From contig JBCCFW010000010.1 in assembly GCA_039029535.1 (NCBI GenBank), positions 34,016 to 98,015 of the forward strand: a stretch of 64,000 bases of DNA, given 5' to 3'. Source of the DNA: JBCCFW01 sp039029535. Its GTDB lineage: Bacteria; Acidobacteriota; JBCCFW01. The translations under genes were made by a program, and so were the position numbers. The notes under the pieces were generated by a model that was not told where the DNA came from, searched no databases, and saw nothing but the letters and a program-made list of their open reading frames with translations. Below, in pieces: positions 25,561-34,776 of this stretch (position 1 is the stretch's first letter; each line of letters opens with the position of its first letter).

Positions 25561-28500
25561 ATGACGACCCTCGCCCGCCGCCTCGCCCTCGCGCTCCCCC
25601 TCCTGGCCGTCCTCCTCGCCCCCCTCCCGGCCCGGGCGAGCTACACGAACTTCGAGGTCAGCCACGTCCACCCCATCGCGCTGACCCCCGACGGCAACCG
25701 GCTCCTGGCCCTCAACACGCCCGACGCCGCGCTCGAGGTGTTCACCGTCCTCGACAACGGCAACCTCCGTCACGACGCCACCGTCCCCGTCGGGATGGAG
25801 CCCGTCTCGGTCGCCGCCCGGGACGACTCCCAGGCCTGGGTCGTCAACCACCTGTCCGACTCGGTCAGCATCGTCGACCTGACCCAGCTCCACGTCGTCG
25901 AGACCCTCCGCGTGGGCGACGAGCCCAACGACGTCGCCTTCGCCAACAACCGCGCCTTCGTCACCCTCGGCGGGGAAGACGTCGTCCTCGTCTACGAGCT
26001 CGCCGACCTCACCGCCGCCCCCCGACGCATCGACCTCTTCTGCAACAGCCCCCGCGCGTTGGCCGTCTCCCCCGACGGCGCCACCGTCCACGCGGCCTGT
26101 CTCCACTCCGGCAACCAGACCACCGTTCTCAACGCCAACGCGATCTTCGGCGGTGGCGGCTTCGGAATGAACACGACCCGCGCCGCCGAGCTCGGCCTCT
26201 CGCTCTTGAACTGCGACGGGGCGCCCAACCCCTACCCGCCCCTCCCCGCCGGCATCGAGCGCGACCCGACTCTCCCCACCCCCGCTGGTGGTGGTCAGCC
26301 GCAGGTCGGTCTCATCGTCCGCTGGGAAGAGTCCATCGACGCGTGGATCGACGACGCGGGCCAAGACTGGTCTCACTGCCTTCCCTTCCGACTCCCCGAC
26401 CTCGACCTCCACTCGATCAATGCGACCGACCTCACCGTCACGACCACGCCCGAGCTCGGCACGACCCTCTTCGAGGTCTCGGTCAACCCCGCCGACGGCT
26501 CCATCTGGGTGCCGCACACCGAGGCCCGCAACTTCGTCCGCTTCGAGCACCCGCTCGCGCTCGAGGGTCACGTCGTCGACAACCGGGTGAGCATCGTCGC
26601 CGGCGACCGCAGCGGCACGACCATCGTCGACCTCAACGCCCACGTCGACCGTGAGTCGGACCCGGCCAGCAACCTCGCCGAGCGTCAGGCGTCCGTCTCG
26701 CAGCCCGGGATGATGACCTGGCGCAGCGACGGCACCCGTGCCTACCTCACCGCCATCGGCAGCCGGAAGCTCTTCGAGATCGACGCCGCCGCCCGCACCC
26801 CCGCCGGCATCTTCGGACCGAGTCGCGCGACGCCCCGCGCCGTCGAGGTCGGAGAAGGACCGAGCGGCGTGGTCCTCCACGAGGTCCGCGACCGTCTCTA
26901 CGTCCTCAACCGCTTCGCCAACTCGATCGCCTTGGTCGAGGCCAGCAGCTTGACCAAGCTCTCCGAGCGGCCCCTCCACGATCCCAGCGACGACATCGTC
27001 AAGACCGGACGTCGGCTCCTCTACGACGCCATCCTCACTTCCGGACACGGCGACGCGTCCTGCGCGAGCTGTCACGTCTCCGGCGACCTCGACAACCTCG
27101 CCTGGGACCTCGGCAACCCCGAGGGCGAGTTCGTCTCCTACAACGAGGTCATGGACAACGTCCGCTTCATCTTCCCGGTCGGCGGCGTTCCTTCCGAGTG
27201 CCCGCCCTCCGTGTGTGCAGCACAGACCGGCTTCGACCCGCAGAAGGGCCCCATGGCCACGCAGACCTTCCGCGGGATGCTCGAGCCCCTCCACTGGCGC
27301 GGCGACCGTCCCACCTTCGCAGACTTCAATCCCGCCTTCGTCGGCCTCCTCGGAACCGCCGACCAGGGCGGCGGTGGATTGAGCGCGGAGGACATGAACC
27401 TGTTCAGCGACTTCGCTCTCGGCATCCAGTACCCGCCCAACCCCTTCCGCAACGTCGACGACACCCTCCCCGACGTCGACATCGCCATTCCCGAGACGCC
27501 CCACGTCGGCAACCCCAACCGCGGCGCCATGCTCTTCGACACGCTGCCGTCCGACGCCGGTCAACCGTGTCAGGCCTGTCACGCCCACCCCTTCGGAGCC
27601 GCCGGCGGGCAGCTCGGTGGGGTGACCCCGCAGGAGCCGACCTCACCGGCCACCACCGCCCTCTTCAACGGTGATGCCGACCTCACCCCGCACAACGACC
27701 TCGAGGTCGCGCACATGCGCAACGTCTACACGAAGCGCGGCCCCACCTTCGGTCTCGCCGGCGCCACGCCCGACGCCAAGTCGGGCTTCGGGCTCATCCA
27801 CGACGGCAGCGTGCCCGACATCGTGAGCTTCCTGACCAACGACGTCTTCACGATCAACAGCACGGACCAACGCGACCTCTCCGCCTTCTCCATCGCCTTC
27901 CCCACCGGCACGAAGCCCTGCGTCGGTCAGCAGGTGACCGTCCCGGCCGGCACCGCTCCCACCGGCACGCCGGAAGAGGAAGCGCTGCTCACCACGCTTC
28001 TCGGCATCGCCGACCGCGACGACGGCAACCGTCATGGCGAGCTCATCGCCTCGGGCAGCCAGGGCGGCGTCCTCCGTCGTCACTTCCTGCAAGGGGGCAC
28101 CTGGCAGGCCGACCAGGCGGCCGACCCGCCGCTGACCACCGCCCAGCTCCGCGAGATGGCCGACGGCCCCATCACCTTCACCTGCACGCCGCTCGACTCC
28201 GGTGAACGCCTCGGCGCCGACCGCGACGAGGACGGACGCCGCGACCTCGACGACAACTGCCCCGCCGCCGACAACGCCGACCAGGCGGATGGCGACGGCG
28301 ACGGCGTCGGCGACGCCTGTGACAACTGCCTCACGACCCCCAACGCGGATCAAGCCGACGCGGACGGTGACGGTGAGGGCGACGAGTGTGAGGTCGTCCC
28401 GACCTGCGACGAGCCCTCCGCCCTCGACGTCGACCTGCTGGTCACGCCGCTGCTCCTGAGCCGACTCACCGGCGATCAGGTCGCCCTCACCTGGCAGGAC

Positions 28501-28725
28501 CTCGGATCGCAGTATCAGGTCCATGCCGGTGACGTCGCCGACTTCGCCTCGGGAACGCTCGCGCCGGCACCCCTGGCCTGCGACGTGATGGACGCCACGA
28601 CCACCGTGGACCTGGCAGGCAGCCAGTACCTGCTCGTCATCGGTCAATGCGGCGCGCTCACCAGCTCGTTCGGTCGTGACGGCAGGGGAACGGAGCGTGT
28701 CATCGCTCCCCTCCCCTGCCCCTGA
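25561..28725 (+). CDS. Secreted YVTN-type propeller/di-haem cytochrome c with thrombospondin type 3 repeats
   Basis: 1054 aa from the ATG at MTTLARRLALALPLL (GGAG 7 nt upstream) with a signal peptide cut after PARA. Residues about 30-480 form a propeller of YVTN/surface-antigen type (VHPIALTPDGNRLLALNTPD, QAWVVNHLSDSVSIVDLTQL, GVVLHEVRDRLYVLNRFANS). Two haem-c sites follow: CASCH at 501-505 and CQACH at 670-674, with HWRGDRPTFADFNPAF between. Near residue 886-944 there are Ca-binding thrombospondin type 3 repeats (DEDGRRDLDDNC, DGDGDGVGDACDNC). It probably acts outside the cell or in the periplasm in electron transfer or as a surface oxidase. The partner is unknown. Confidence 0.85.
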   Translation: MTTLARRLALALPLLAVLLAPLPARASYTNFEVSHVHPIALTPDGNRLLALNTPDAALEVFTVLDNGNLRHDATVPVGMEPVSVAARDDSQAWVVNHLSDSVSIVDLTQLHVVETLRVGDEPNDVAFANNRAFVTLGGEDVVLVYELADLTAAPRRIDLFCNSPRALAVSPDGATVHAACLHSGNQTTVLNANAIFGGGGFGMNTTRAAELGLSLLNCDGAPNPYPPLPAGIERDPTLPTPAGGGQPQVGLIVRWEESIDAWIDDAGQDWSHCLPFRLPDLDLHSINATDLTVTTTPELGTTLFEVSVNPADGSIWVPHTEARNFVRFEHPLALEGHVVDNRVSIVAGDRSGTTIVDLNAHVDRESDPASNLAERQASVSQPGMMTWRSDGTRAYLTAIGSRKLFEIDAAARTPAGIFGPSRATPRAVEVGEGPSGVVLHEVRDRLYVLNRFANSIALVEASSLTKLSERPLHDPSDDIVKTGRRLLYDAILTSGHGDASCASCHVSGDLDNLAWDLGNPEGEFVSYNEVMDNVRFIFPVGGVPSECPPSVCAAQTGFDPQKGPMATQTFRGMLEPLHWRGDRPTFADFNPAFVGLLGTADQGGGGLSAEDMNLFSDFALGIQYPPNPFRNVDDTLPDVDIAIPETPHVGNPNRGAMLFDTLPSDAGQPCQACHAHPFGAAGGQLGGVTPQEPTSPATTALFNGDADLTPHNDLEVAHMRNVYTKRGPTFGLAGATPDAKSGFGLIHDGSVPDIVSFLTNDVFTINSTDQRDLSAFSIAFPTGTKPCVGQQVTVPAGTAPTGTPEEEALLTTLLGIADRDDGNRHGELIASGSQGGVLRRHFLQGGTWQADQAADPPLTTAQLREMADGPITFTCTPLDSGERLGADRDEDGRRDLDDNCPAADNADQADGDGDGVGDACDNCLTTPNADQADADGDGEGDECEVVPTCDEPSALDVDLLVTPLLLSRLTGDQVALTWQDLGSQYQVHAGDVADFASGTLAPAPLACDVMDATTTVDLAGSQYLLVIGQCGALTSSFGRDGRGTERVIAPLPCP

Positions 28726-28857
28726 CGAACATCCGGCGTCGTTCCGTCACGAGATCGCCACCCGAGAGAAAGGAAGACGCAACGTCCATCTAGCACGTTC
28801 TTCATCGACGGTTAGCATCGGTACTCGAAGCTTGCGCCGTCGAGAAGGAACGTCGAC

Positions 28858-29958
28858 GTGGCGCAGCTCTTCCTCAGCCTGGCCGGAGAAGGACGTGGTC
28901 ACGCGACGCGTGCCCGGGTCCTCATCGAAGCGCTCCGACGCGAGCACTCGCTTCGCATCTTCGCTCCAGCCGACGGGCACGACTTCCTCGCGCCCCTGTA
29001 CGCGGGCACCGGCGTCGATCTCCGTCCGATGCCGGGCCCCGTCTTCGGCTACGACCGCCAGGGTGACGTCGACTACCTCGCCACGGCCCGAGCCAACCTG
29101 GGCTACACGCTCCGGCTGAACGGGCTCGTGAGCCGCCTCGCCGCCGAGCTCCGCGAGGCCCGACCCGACTTGGTCATCGCCGACTTCGAGCCGGCACTTC
29201 CCCGGGCCGCGCGTCGCGTCGGCGTCCCCTTCGTGAGCCTCGACCACCAGCATCTCCTGGTCACTCACGAGATCCCGGGGCTGCCGCCCAAGGCGCGACG
29301 GATGCTGCCGTTGCTCCGCACGGTGGTGCGGGCCTATCACCAGGGCGCCGCCAAGACCCTCGTGTCGAGCTTCCACGCCGGCCCACTGCGTCAAGGCGTG
29401 CGTGATGTCGCCACCGTCGGCGTGCTGCTACGCCCCGAGATCACCGCCAGCCGCTTCACGCACGGGGACTATCTCGTCGCCTACTTCCGCAAGCGCGCCC
29501 CTGAGGGCGTCCTCGACGTGCTCGCCCGCTCGGGCCGCCCCGTTCGGATCTACGGTCTCGGCGAACGGGCCGACCAGGGCTCGCTCGTCTTCCGACCCAT
29601 CTCCGAGCGAGACTTCCTCGACGACCTGGCGAGCTGCGCGGCGGTGGTGACCACCGCGGGCAACCAGCTCATCGGCGAGGCACTCTCCCTGCAGAAGCCG
29701 GTGCTCGCGACCCCCGAGCCCGGCAACGTCGAGCAGGTCGTCAACGCCGCCTTGCTGGAAGACAGCGGCTGCGGACGCGGGCTCGTCGAGGGCGGTCTCG
29801 ACGACGCGACGCTGACGGCCTTCCTCAATCGCCTCCCCGCCTACCGGGAGGCAGCGGCCAGCCGCTGCTTCGACGGAACGCGGGACGTGCTCGCCGTCAT
29901 CGACGAGCAACTCCGCGAAGAGCGCCCGATTCACCCCATCCTCGCCCCGGCGACGTGA
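28858..29958 (+). CDS. Glycosyltransferase, GT28/MurG-like fold (MJ1255-type)
   Basis: 366 aa from a GTG with AAGGA upstream. Opens MAQLFLSLAGEGRGHATRAR, the nucleotide-sugar transferase loop of GT28-like proteins. The C-terminal half has VGVLLRP, YLVAYFRKRA, SERDFLDDLASCAAVVTTAG, NQLIGEALSLQKPVLATPEP and GNVEQVVNAALLEDSGCG, the acceptor/UDP-binding pattern. Donor and acceptor are unknown. Its stop TGA overlaps the radical SAM start (TGATG) and the third gene is also overlapped, so the three are one operon. Confidence 0.87.
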   Translation: MAQLFLSLAGEGRGHATRARVLIEALRREHSLRIFAPADGHDFLAPLYAGTGVDLRPMPGPVFGYDRQGDVDYLATARANLGYTLRLNGLVSRLAAELREARPDLVIADFEPALPRAARRVGVPFVSLDHQHLLVTHEIPGLPPKARRMLPLLRTVVRAYHQGAAKTLVSSFHAGPLRQGVRDVATVGVLLRPEITASRFTHGDYLVAYFRKRAPEGVLDVLARSGRPVRIYGLGERADQGSLVFRPISERDFLDDLASCAAVVTTAGNQLIGEALSLQKPVLATPEPGNVEQVVNAALLEDSGCGRGLVEGGLDDATLTAFLNRLPAYREAAASRCFDGTRDVLAVIDEQLREERPIHPILAPAT

Positions 29959-31040
29959 TGACCGCACTGCCGAGACTCATCGCCGCCGCCGGCAGCATCG
30001 CGACCAACCGTGCGGGCGACCGCCGCCGACCACGACTGCTGACCTACACCGTGACCTTCAAGTGCAACGCCCGTTGCCAGATGTGTGACTCCTGGAAGCT
30101 CCCCGGCCAGGGCGACCTCACCCTCCCGGAGATCGAGAGCATCTTCCGCCAGCTCCCCCGTCTCGACGCCGTGCGGCTGACGGGCGGCGAGCCCTTCGTG
30201 AGGAAGGACTTGCCGGAGATCCTCGCGCTGGCGCAGGACCTGCTCGACCCGATGCTCGTCCACGTGACGACCAATGGCTTCCTCACCAACAAGATCGTCG
30301 CCCTCTGCGAAGGACGCGACCACCGGCGACCGCTGCAGGTCCTCGTCTCCATCGACGGGCTGGCGGAGACGCACGACGACATCCGTGGTCGTGACGGCGC
30401 CTTCGACTCCTGTCTCGCCACCCTCCAAGAACTGGCACCACGAACCGAGGAGCTGAACCTCGACCTCGCCGTGAACCAGACCGTCGTGGACGAGCAGGGC
30501 ATCGACGAGTCGAGCCAGCTTCGCGAGCTGCTCGCGCCCCTCGGCGTCCGGCATCAGGTCGTCCTCGCCTACAAGGAGAGCGCGACCTACCACCTCGAGC
30601 GGGACCGCGACGTCGCACCGGATCATCCGGGCGCGTTCGAACCCTTCGGCAAGTTCGAGCCGAAGCGGCTCTTGGCCGCCATCGACGAGTGGCGAGCGGC
30701 AACCCGCTCCCTACCCTGGAAGGAGCGCCTGGCCAAGGCCTACTACCTCGACGGCCTGCGCGACCGACTCAGTGGTGCCGAGTCACCGCTGACGCCACCC
30801 TGCGTGGCCCTCCACTCCCACCTGCGGCTCTTCCCCAACGGGGACGTCCCGACCTGCCAGTTCAGCACGAAGGTCGTCGGCAACCTGCGCGAGCAGCGCT
30901 TCGACGAGGTCTGGAACGGCGTGGTGGCGGAGGAGCGACGACGCTGGGTGCGCGCCTGCCCGGGCTGCTGGGCCGAGTGCGAGGTGCTCCCGAGCGCCAT
31001 TTACACCGGTGACCTTCTTCTCAGTGGAGCCAGACGATGA
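29958..31040 (+). CDS. Radical SAM protein with SPASM-like C-terminal Cys motif
   Basis: 360 aa from the ATG at MTALPRLIAAAGS, which shares one base with the previous TGA. A GTG three bases earlier is possible. The AdoMet-binding cluster is C36-x3-C40-x2-C43 (TYTVTFKCNARCQMCDSWKL), followed by VRLTGGEPFVRKDL and VSIDGLAETHDDIRGRDGAF. The C-terminus has more Cys residues (PPCVALHSHLRLFPNGDVPTC and RACPGCWAECEV) like a short SPASM/twitch motif holding an auxiliary Fe-S cluster. The substrate is unknown. Context with a glycosyltransferase and an LpxH-like enzyme suggests lipid or glycan modification. Confidence 0.88.
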   Translation: MTALPRLIAAAGSIATNRAGDRRRPRLLTYTVTFKCNARCQMCDSWKLPGQGDLTLPEIESIFRQLPRLDAVRLTGGEPFVRKDLPEILALAQDLLDPMLVHVTTNGFLTNKIVALCEGRDHRRPLQVLVSIDGLAETHDDIRGRDGAFDSCLATLQELAPRTEELNLDLAVNQTVVDEQGIDESSQLRELLAPLGVRHQVVLAYKESATYHLERDRDVAPDHPGAFEPFGKFEPKRLLAAIDEWRAATRSLPWKERLAKAYYLDGLRDRLSGAESPLTPPCVALHSHLRLFPNGDVPTCQFSTKVVGNLREQRFDEVWNGVVAEERRRWVRACPGCWAECEVLPSAIYTGDLLLSGARR

Positions 31041-31981
31041 GCCCCATCCGACGCATCGACTCTCACCCTCGATCGCCCGTCGCCTTGCAGGTTCTCCAGC
31101 GGGGCTACGACCGCCCGGCCCATGCCTTGCTCCCTTCCGAGGGGCGCTTTCGGACGGTCTTCATCTCCGACCTCCACCTGGGTTGGCGTCACTGTCGCGC
31201 GGAGGAGCTCCTCGGTTTCCTGCGCGACCTCTCCACGGAGAAGCTCTACCTGGTCGGTGACGTCGTCGACGAGTGGAAGCTCCGCGACGACGACCAGGTG
31301 CAAGGCATCCCGTCGAGTCACCTGGACGTGCTCTCACTCCTCGCCTCGATGGCCCACCAGGGCACCGAGGTCATCTACGTTCCCGGCAACCACGATGACG
31401 GCCTGAGGCGACCGGGTCTCCCTGCCATCGAGCCGCTCACCATCCGCCAGGACGACGTCCACGAGACGGCCGACGGACGTCGGCTGCTCGTCGTGCATGG
31501 TGACGATCACGATGGCCTCGCCGACGAGAGCGCTCGTCTCGTGCGCTTCGGGGTCGGTGCTTACGAGCTCGCGCTGACCCTCAACACGCTCTTCAACCGC
31601 CTCACGCGTCGGCTCGGACTCCCCTACCGCTCGATCTCGCTGCCGCTCAAGCAAGGCGTGAAGAGGGCCATGGAGTTCGTCGGTCGCTACCAGGGCGCCC
31701 TGCTCGACGAGGCCCGACGCCGTGGGCTCGACGGCGTGGTCTGCGGTCACGTGCACCACGCGGCGCTCCGTGAGGTCGACGGCCTGCTCTACGCCAACGA
31801 CGGCGACTGGGTGGAGAGCTGCACGGCCCTGGTCGAGCACCACGACGGTCGGCTCGAGCTGATGCAATGGCGCGACGGCCGGCTCGTCCCGCTGGCTGCC
31901 GGCAGCTACGCGGCGCCGCCGCCGGCCCGCTGGGAAGAAGTGCTCCCCGCCGCCGCCCGAGGCTCGGTCAGCGAATACTGA
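31037..31981 (+). CDS. LpxH-like metallophosphoesterase (UDP-2,3-diacylglucosamine diphosphatase family)
   Basis: 314 aa. The metal-binding motifs are present: SDLHLG (D45, H47), GDVVDEWKL (D75), PGNHDDGL (N118, H119), VVHGDDHDGLADE and GHVHHAAL. The GDxxDxW block is characteristic of the LpxH/LpxH2-like group that hydrolyses UDP-diacylglucosamine or related lipid pyrophosphates. It overlaps the radical SAM stop by 4 bp (ATGA). It may be the genome's true LpxH or a paralogue dedicated to this operon. No other lipid A gene is in the window. Confidence 0.85.
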   Translation: MSPIRRIDSHPRSPVALQVLQRGYDRPAHALLPSEGRFRTVFISDLHLGWRHCRAEELLGFLRDLSTEKLYLVGDVVDEWKLRDDDQVQGIPSSHLDVLSLLASMAHQGTEVIYVPGNHDDGLRRPGLPAIEPLTIRQDDVHETADGRRLLVVHGDDHDGLADESARLVRFGVGAYELALTLNTLFNRLTRRLGLPYRSISLPLKQGVKRAMEFVGRYQGALLDEARRRGLDGVVCGHVHHAALREVDGLLYANDGDWVESCTALVEHHDGRLELMQWRDGRLVPLAAGSYAAPPPARWEEVLPAAARGSVSEY

Positions 31982-31999
31982 ACCGAGGCTCAGCTCGAC

Positions 32000-34207
32000 T
32001 CAGCCGCCGACGCGGGCCGCGCCGTCGCGGGCTTCGGCGTGCTCCTCGCTCTTGTGGTCGGTAGAGGCCTGGACGTCCTGGTAGAGCTTCCGCGCCTGGT
32101 CGTCGCGGCCCATGTCCTCGTAGAGCGAGGCCAGCTCGAGCCGGACGCGGTCGTGGAAGTCGGTGCCGCGTGACTGCGGGACGAACTCCTCGTACATCCG
32201 CAGCGCCTCGCGGTCACGGCCTTCCTGACGCTCCAGGGCGGCCAGGCCGAGCTCGGCCCGCACGCGGTCGGTGCCGGTGGCGATGTCGGCCATGAGGTCG
32301 AGGGACTTGCGCGCCTCGAGGAGGTCACCTTCCGCCCGGTAGATCTCGGCTTCCCGCTCGAGACAGCGGACCGCGAGGTTGTCCTCGCCCTCCTCCACGC
32401 AGTTCCCGTGGGCTTCGAGCGCTTCAGGACGTCGGCCGAGCCGTTCCAGCGCGTCGCCCAGGCCGTACCAGGCGTTGGCCCTCAGCACGCTGCTCTCGTG
32501 CTTGTCGAGGAAGTTGCGGTAGACCTTCTCGGCCTGCCCGTAGTTGCCACGGGAGGCCCACTCCTGGGCGCGCTGCAGGTACTCGACCTCGTTGTTGATC
32601 GCTCCACCGTCGGGCAGGTGATCGATCGCCGAGCCGCTGCCGCCGCTCGCCGTAGTCGTCTTCTTCTGGGCCCAGTCGATGCCCTGCCCGATCAAGATGA
32701 CGACGAGGGCGACGCCCATGCCCGCCATGACGACCTTGCCCAGGCCCGAGGAGAGGAAGCCGGACAGGCCCCCCTCCTCCAATTCCGGCTCGATGCGGAC
32801 CTGCGGCAGCTCCTGCTGACGTTCTTGAGCGCGCAGGGCGACGGGAACACCGTCTTGCGTCTCGAAGACCCCAGTGCCGTCGAGGATCGAGGCCGCCTGC
32901 GGGTGGACGAGGGTCTCGATCTGGTTCTGGGTGTAGCGATCGTCGGGCCGGAGAGAGCGCGCCTTCTTGTAGTAGAAGATGACCTGGAGGAAGTTGCCCT
33001 GCGCCTTGTGCAGCTTGGCGAGCTGCAGGATGGTGCGGAGGTCGTCGGGCTTCTCCTTGAGCTGCTGCTCCAGCTCGTCGATGCGCTCGTTGCCCCGACG
33101 CTTGAGGCTGTAGCCCTGCTGGCTGGAGAGCTGCTCGAGCCAGTTGCGCGGCTCGTCGTAGCCGGGATCGAGGAGGGTGGCGACGAAGAACTCCCACATG
33201 GAGGCGTCGGCGCTGCCCTTGCCGCCGTCGTGGATGGAGACGCCCCGCTCGAAGTGCTTGCGGGCGCGGGCCGCGTCGAGCTCGCGAGAGACGACGTCGG
33301 GCTCGGCGACGAAGCGCGCCATCGCGGCGACGCTGGCGGACAGCCCCTCTTCCTCGACGACGTTGTCGAGCTCCTCGCAGACCTCCTCGGTGGTCGCGAT
33401 GCGATCCGACGGGCTCTTCTCGAGCATCTTCTCGAGGACGGACTCGAGCCGGGCCGGTGTCTGGGGCAGGGTCTCGAAGATCGGCGGCACGCGATGGCTG
33501 ATGACCTTCTGGAGCGTCACCGCCGGGTTGTCGGTGTGGAAGGGGTTCACGCCGGTGAGCAGCTCGTGGAGCAACACGCCCACCGAGAAGATGTCGCTGC
33601 GCCCGTCAAGGGGCATGCCGTGGGCCTGCTCGGGCGACATGTAGGCAGGGGTGCCGATGACGTTGCCGGTCGACGTCAGCCGGGTCATGTCCTCGGCCTT
33701 GGAGATGCCGAAGTCGGCCAGCTTGGGCGTCCCGTCGGTGGCGACCATGACGTTGGCCGGCTTGATGTCGCGATGGACGAGACCCCGCTCGTGCGCGACG
33801 GCCAGCCCCTTGAGCACCCGGGACGTCACGAAGATGGCGAGGTCGGCTGGGAACTTCGGCCGGAGCTTCATGAGGTCCTTGAGGGTCGGACCGTCGACGA
33901 ACTCCATGGCCATGAAGAGCCGGCCGTTGCGGTCCTGGCCCCAGCCGATGAGCTCGACGATGTTGCGGTGCTTGAGCTGAACGTGCGCCCGCACCTCGTG
34001 CTTGAAGCGCTCGATGAGCTGCTGGTCGCCGGCCATGTGGGGGTGGACGACCTTCATCGCCACCGCGCGTCCCGGCTGCTCGCGGTCGGCGGCCAGGTAG
34101 ATGGTGGCCATCCCCCCCTTGCCGACCTCGCGTTGAACCTCGAAGCGCTCGAAGGGGAGTCGCCCCCCCGGTTCCCGCCCGCCCGCTCCCTGGGTGTGCT
34201 CGCTCAT
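32000..34207 (-). CDS. Membrane-anchored Ser/Thr protein kinase with TPR domains
   Basis: 735 aa. Complete Hanks-type kinase: glycine loop GKGGMATIYLA (29-39), K52 in VAMKVV, catalytic HRDIKPANV (145-153), DFG 165-167 and PAYMSPEQAHG. It should be active. Residues 385-430 carry TPR-like repeats. One membrane span (KVVMAGMGVALVVILIGQG, about 491-509) separates the cytoplasmic kinase from an external TPR-rich C-terminus (EYLQRAQEWASRGNYGQAEK, LGDALERLGRRPEALEAHGN) that could sense an envelope ligand. This architecture is common in Myxococcota. It converges on the LpxH-like gene with 18 nt between stops. Confidence 0.93.
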   Translation of the reverse strand: MSEHTQGAGGREPGGRLPFERFEVQREVGKGGMATIYLAADREQPGRAVAMKVVHPHMAGDQQLIERFKHEVRAHVQLKHRNIVELIGWGQDRNGRLFMAMEFVDGPTLKDLMKLRPKFPADLAIFVTSRVLKGLAVAHERGLVHRDIKPANVMVATDGTPKLADFGISKAEDMTRLTSTGNVIGTPAYMSPEQAHGMPLDGRSDIFSVGVLLHELLTGVNPFHTDNPAVTLQKVISHRVPPIFETLPQTPARLESVLEKMLEKSPSDRIATTEEVCEELDNVVEEEGLSASVAAMARFVAEPDVVSRELDAARARKHFERGVSIHDGGKGSADASMWEFFVATLLDPGYDEPRNWLEQLSSQQGYSLKRRGNERIDELEQQLKEKPDDLRTILQLAKLHKAQGNFLQVIFYYKKARSLRPDDRYTQNQIETLVHPQAASILDGTGVFETQDGVPVALRAQERQQELPQVRIEPELEEGGLSGFLSSGLGKVVMAGMGVALVVILIGQGIDWAQKKTTTASGGSGSAIDHLPDGGAINNEVEYLQRAQEWASRGNYGQAEKVYRNFLDKHESSVLRANAWYGLGDALERLGRRPEALEAHGNCVEEGEDNLAVRCLEREAEIYRAEGDLLEARKSLDLMADIATGTDRVRAELGLAALERQEGRDREALRMYEEFVPQSRGTDFHDRVRLELASLYEDMGRDDQARKLYQDVQASTDHKSEEHAEARDGAARVGG

Positions 34208-34359
34208 GGTGATCCGTCCCCCTCCGGTGTCGACTCCTCGCCCCCGACTTTACTTCAGGGCCTCGGGCTCAGGCATCGGCACCTTCCGACCTGTCCGTGA
34301 TCGAAGCGAGGAGGGCCGACTGGGGCGGGCGAGAGACGCCTGGAGAGGCTTCCAGGCAC

Positions 34360-34719
34360 TCAGCGGCGTTGCTCGGCGCGGTCTTGGCAACGGACGCAGA
34401 GGGGGGCTTCGGGTCGAGCTCGGAGGCGGACGATGCCGATGGGCTCGTCACAGCTCCGGCACCAGCCGTACTCCTCCTCGGCGTGGGCCTCGAGGGCCCG
34501 GCGGACCTGCGCCAGACGCGCCTCGGCGGCCGCGCGGTTGGCGACGACCATGGACTGCTGCTGCATGGCGTCCATGCGGGAGAGACGGCCGATCGGCTCG
34601 TCGAGGTCGACCGGCTTGGCGCCAGACGCGCTCGAGTCGAGCATCTCGGCCAGCTCGTCGCGGAGGGCGACGAGGGCCTCGTGGAGCTCGGCCAACTCGG
34701 CCTCGGTCAGCTCGTCCAT
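34360..34719 (-). CDS. DksA/TraR-family C4 zinc-finger protein
   Basis: 119 aa from the ATG at MDELTEAELAELHEALVALR, just 57 nt from the divergent formyltransferase. A helical coiled-coil N-terminus is followed by PIGRLSRMDAMQQQSMVVAN and the zinc finger CRSCDEPIG...CVRCQD, with all four Cys present. Such proteins bind the secondary channel of RNA polymerase and modulate transcription together with ppGpp. It is shorter than E. coli DksA and like the TraR-type paralogues. A long upstream in-frame extension overlaps the divergent gene and was rejected. Confidence 0.88.
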   Translation of the reverse strand: MDELTEAELAELHEALVALRDELAEMLDSSASGAKPVDLDEPIGRLSRMDAMQQQSMVVANRAAAEARLAQVRRALEAHAEEEYGWCRSCDEPIGIVRLRARPEAPLCVRCQDRAEQRR

Positions 34720-34776
34720 CGGGGAATGGTAGCGTGAGCCTGGGTCCGTCCACTCCTCAACCGCGAGCTGCCGACA

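Noticed and set aside
25477..27588. 703-codon minus-strand frame opposite the propeller-cytochrome
   Set aside because: Low-complexity V/G/D/E composition typical of antisense to GC-rich beta-rich genes.
28217..28390. Short repeated DNA in the cytochrome gene as a possible repeat array
   Set aside because: Explained by coding thrombospondin type 3 repeats.
32408..34300. 630-codon plus-strand frame opposite the kinase
   Set aside because: Shadow of the Ser/Thr kinase; no recognisable motifs.
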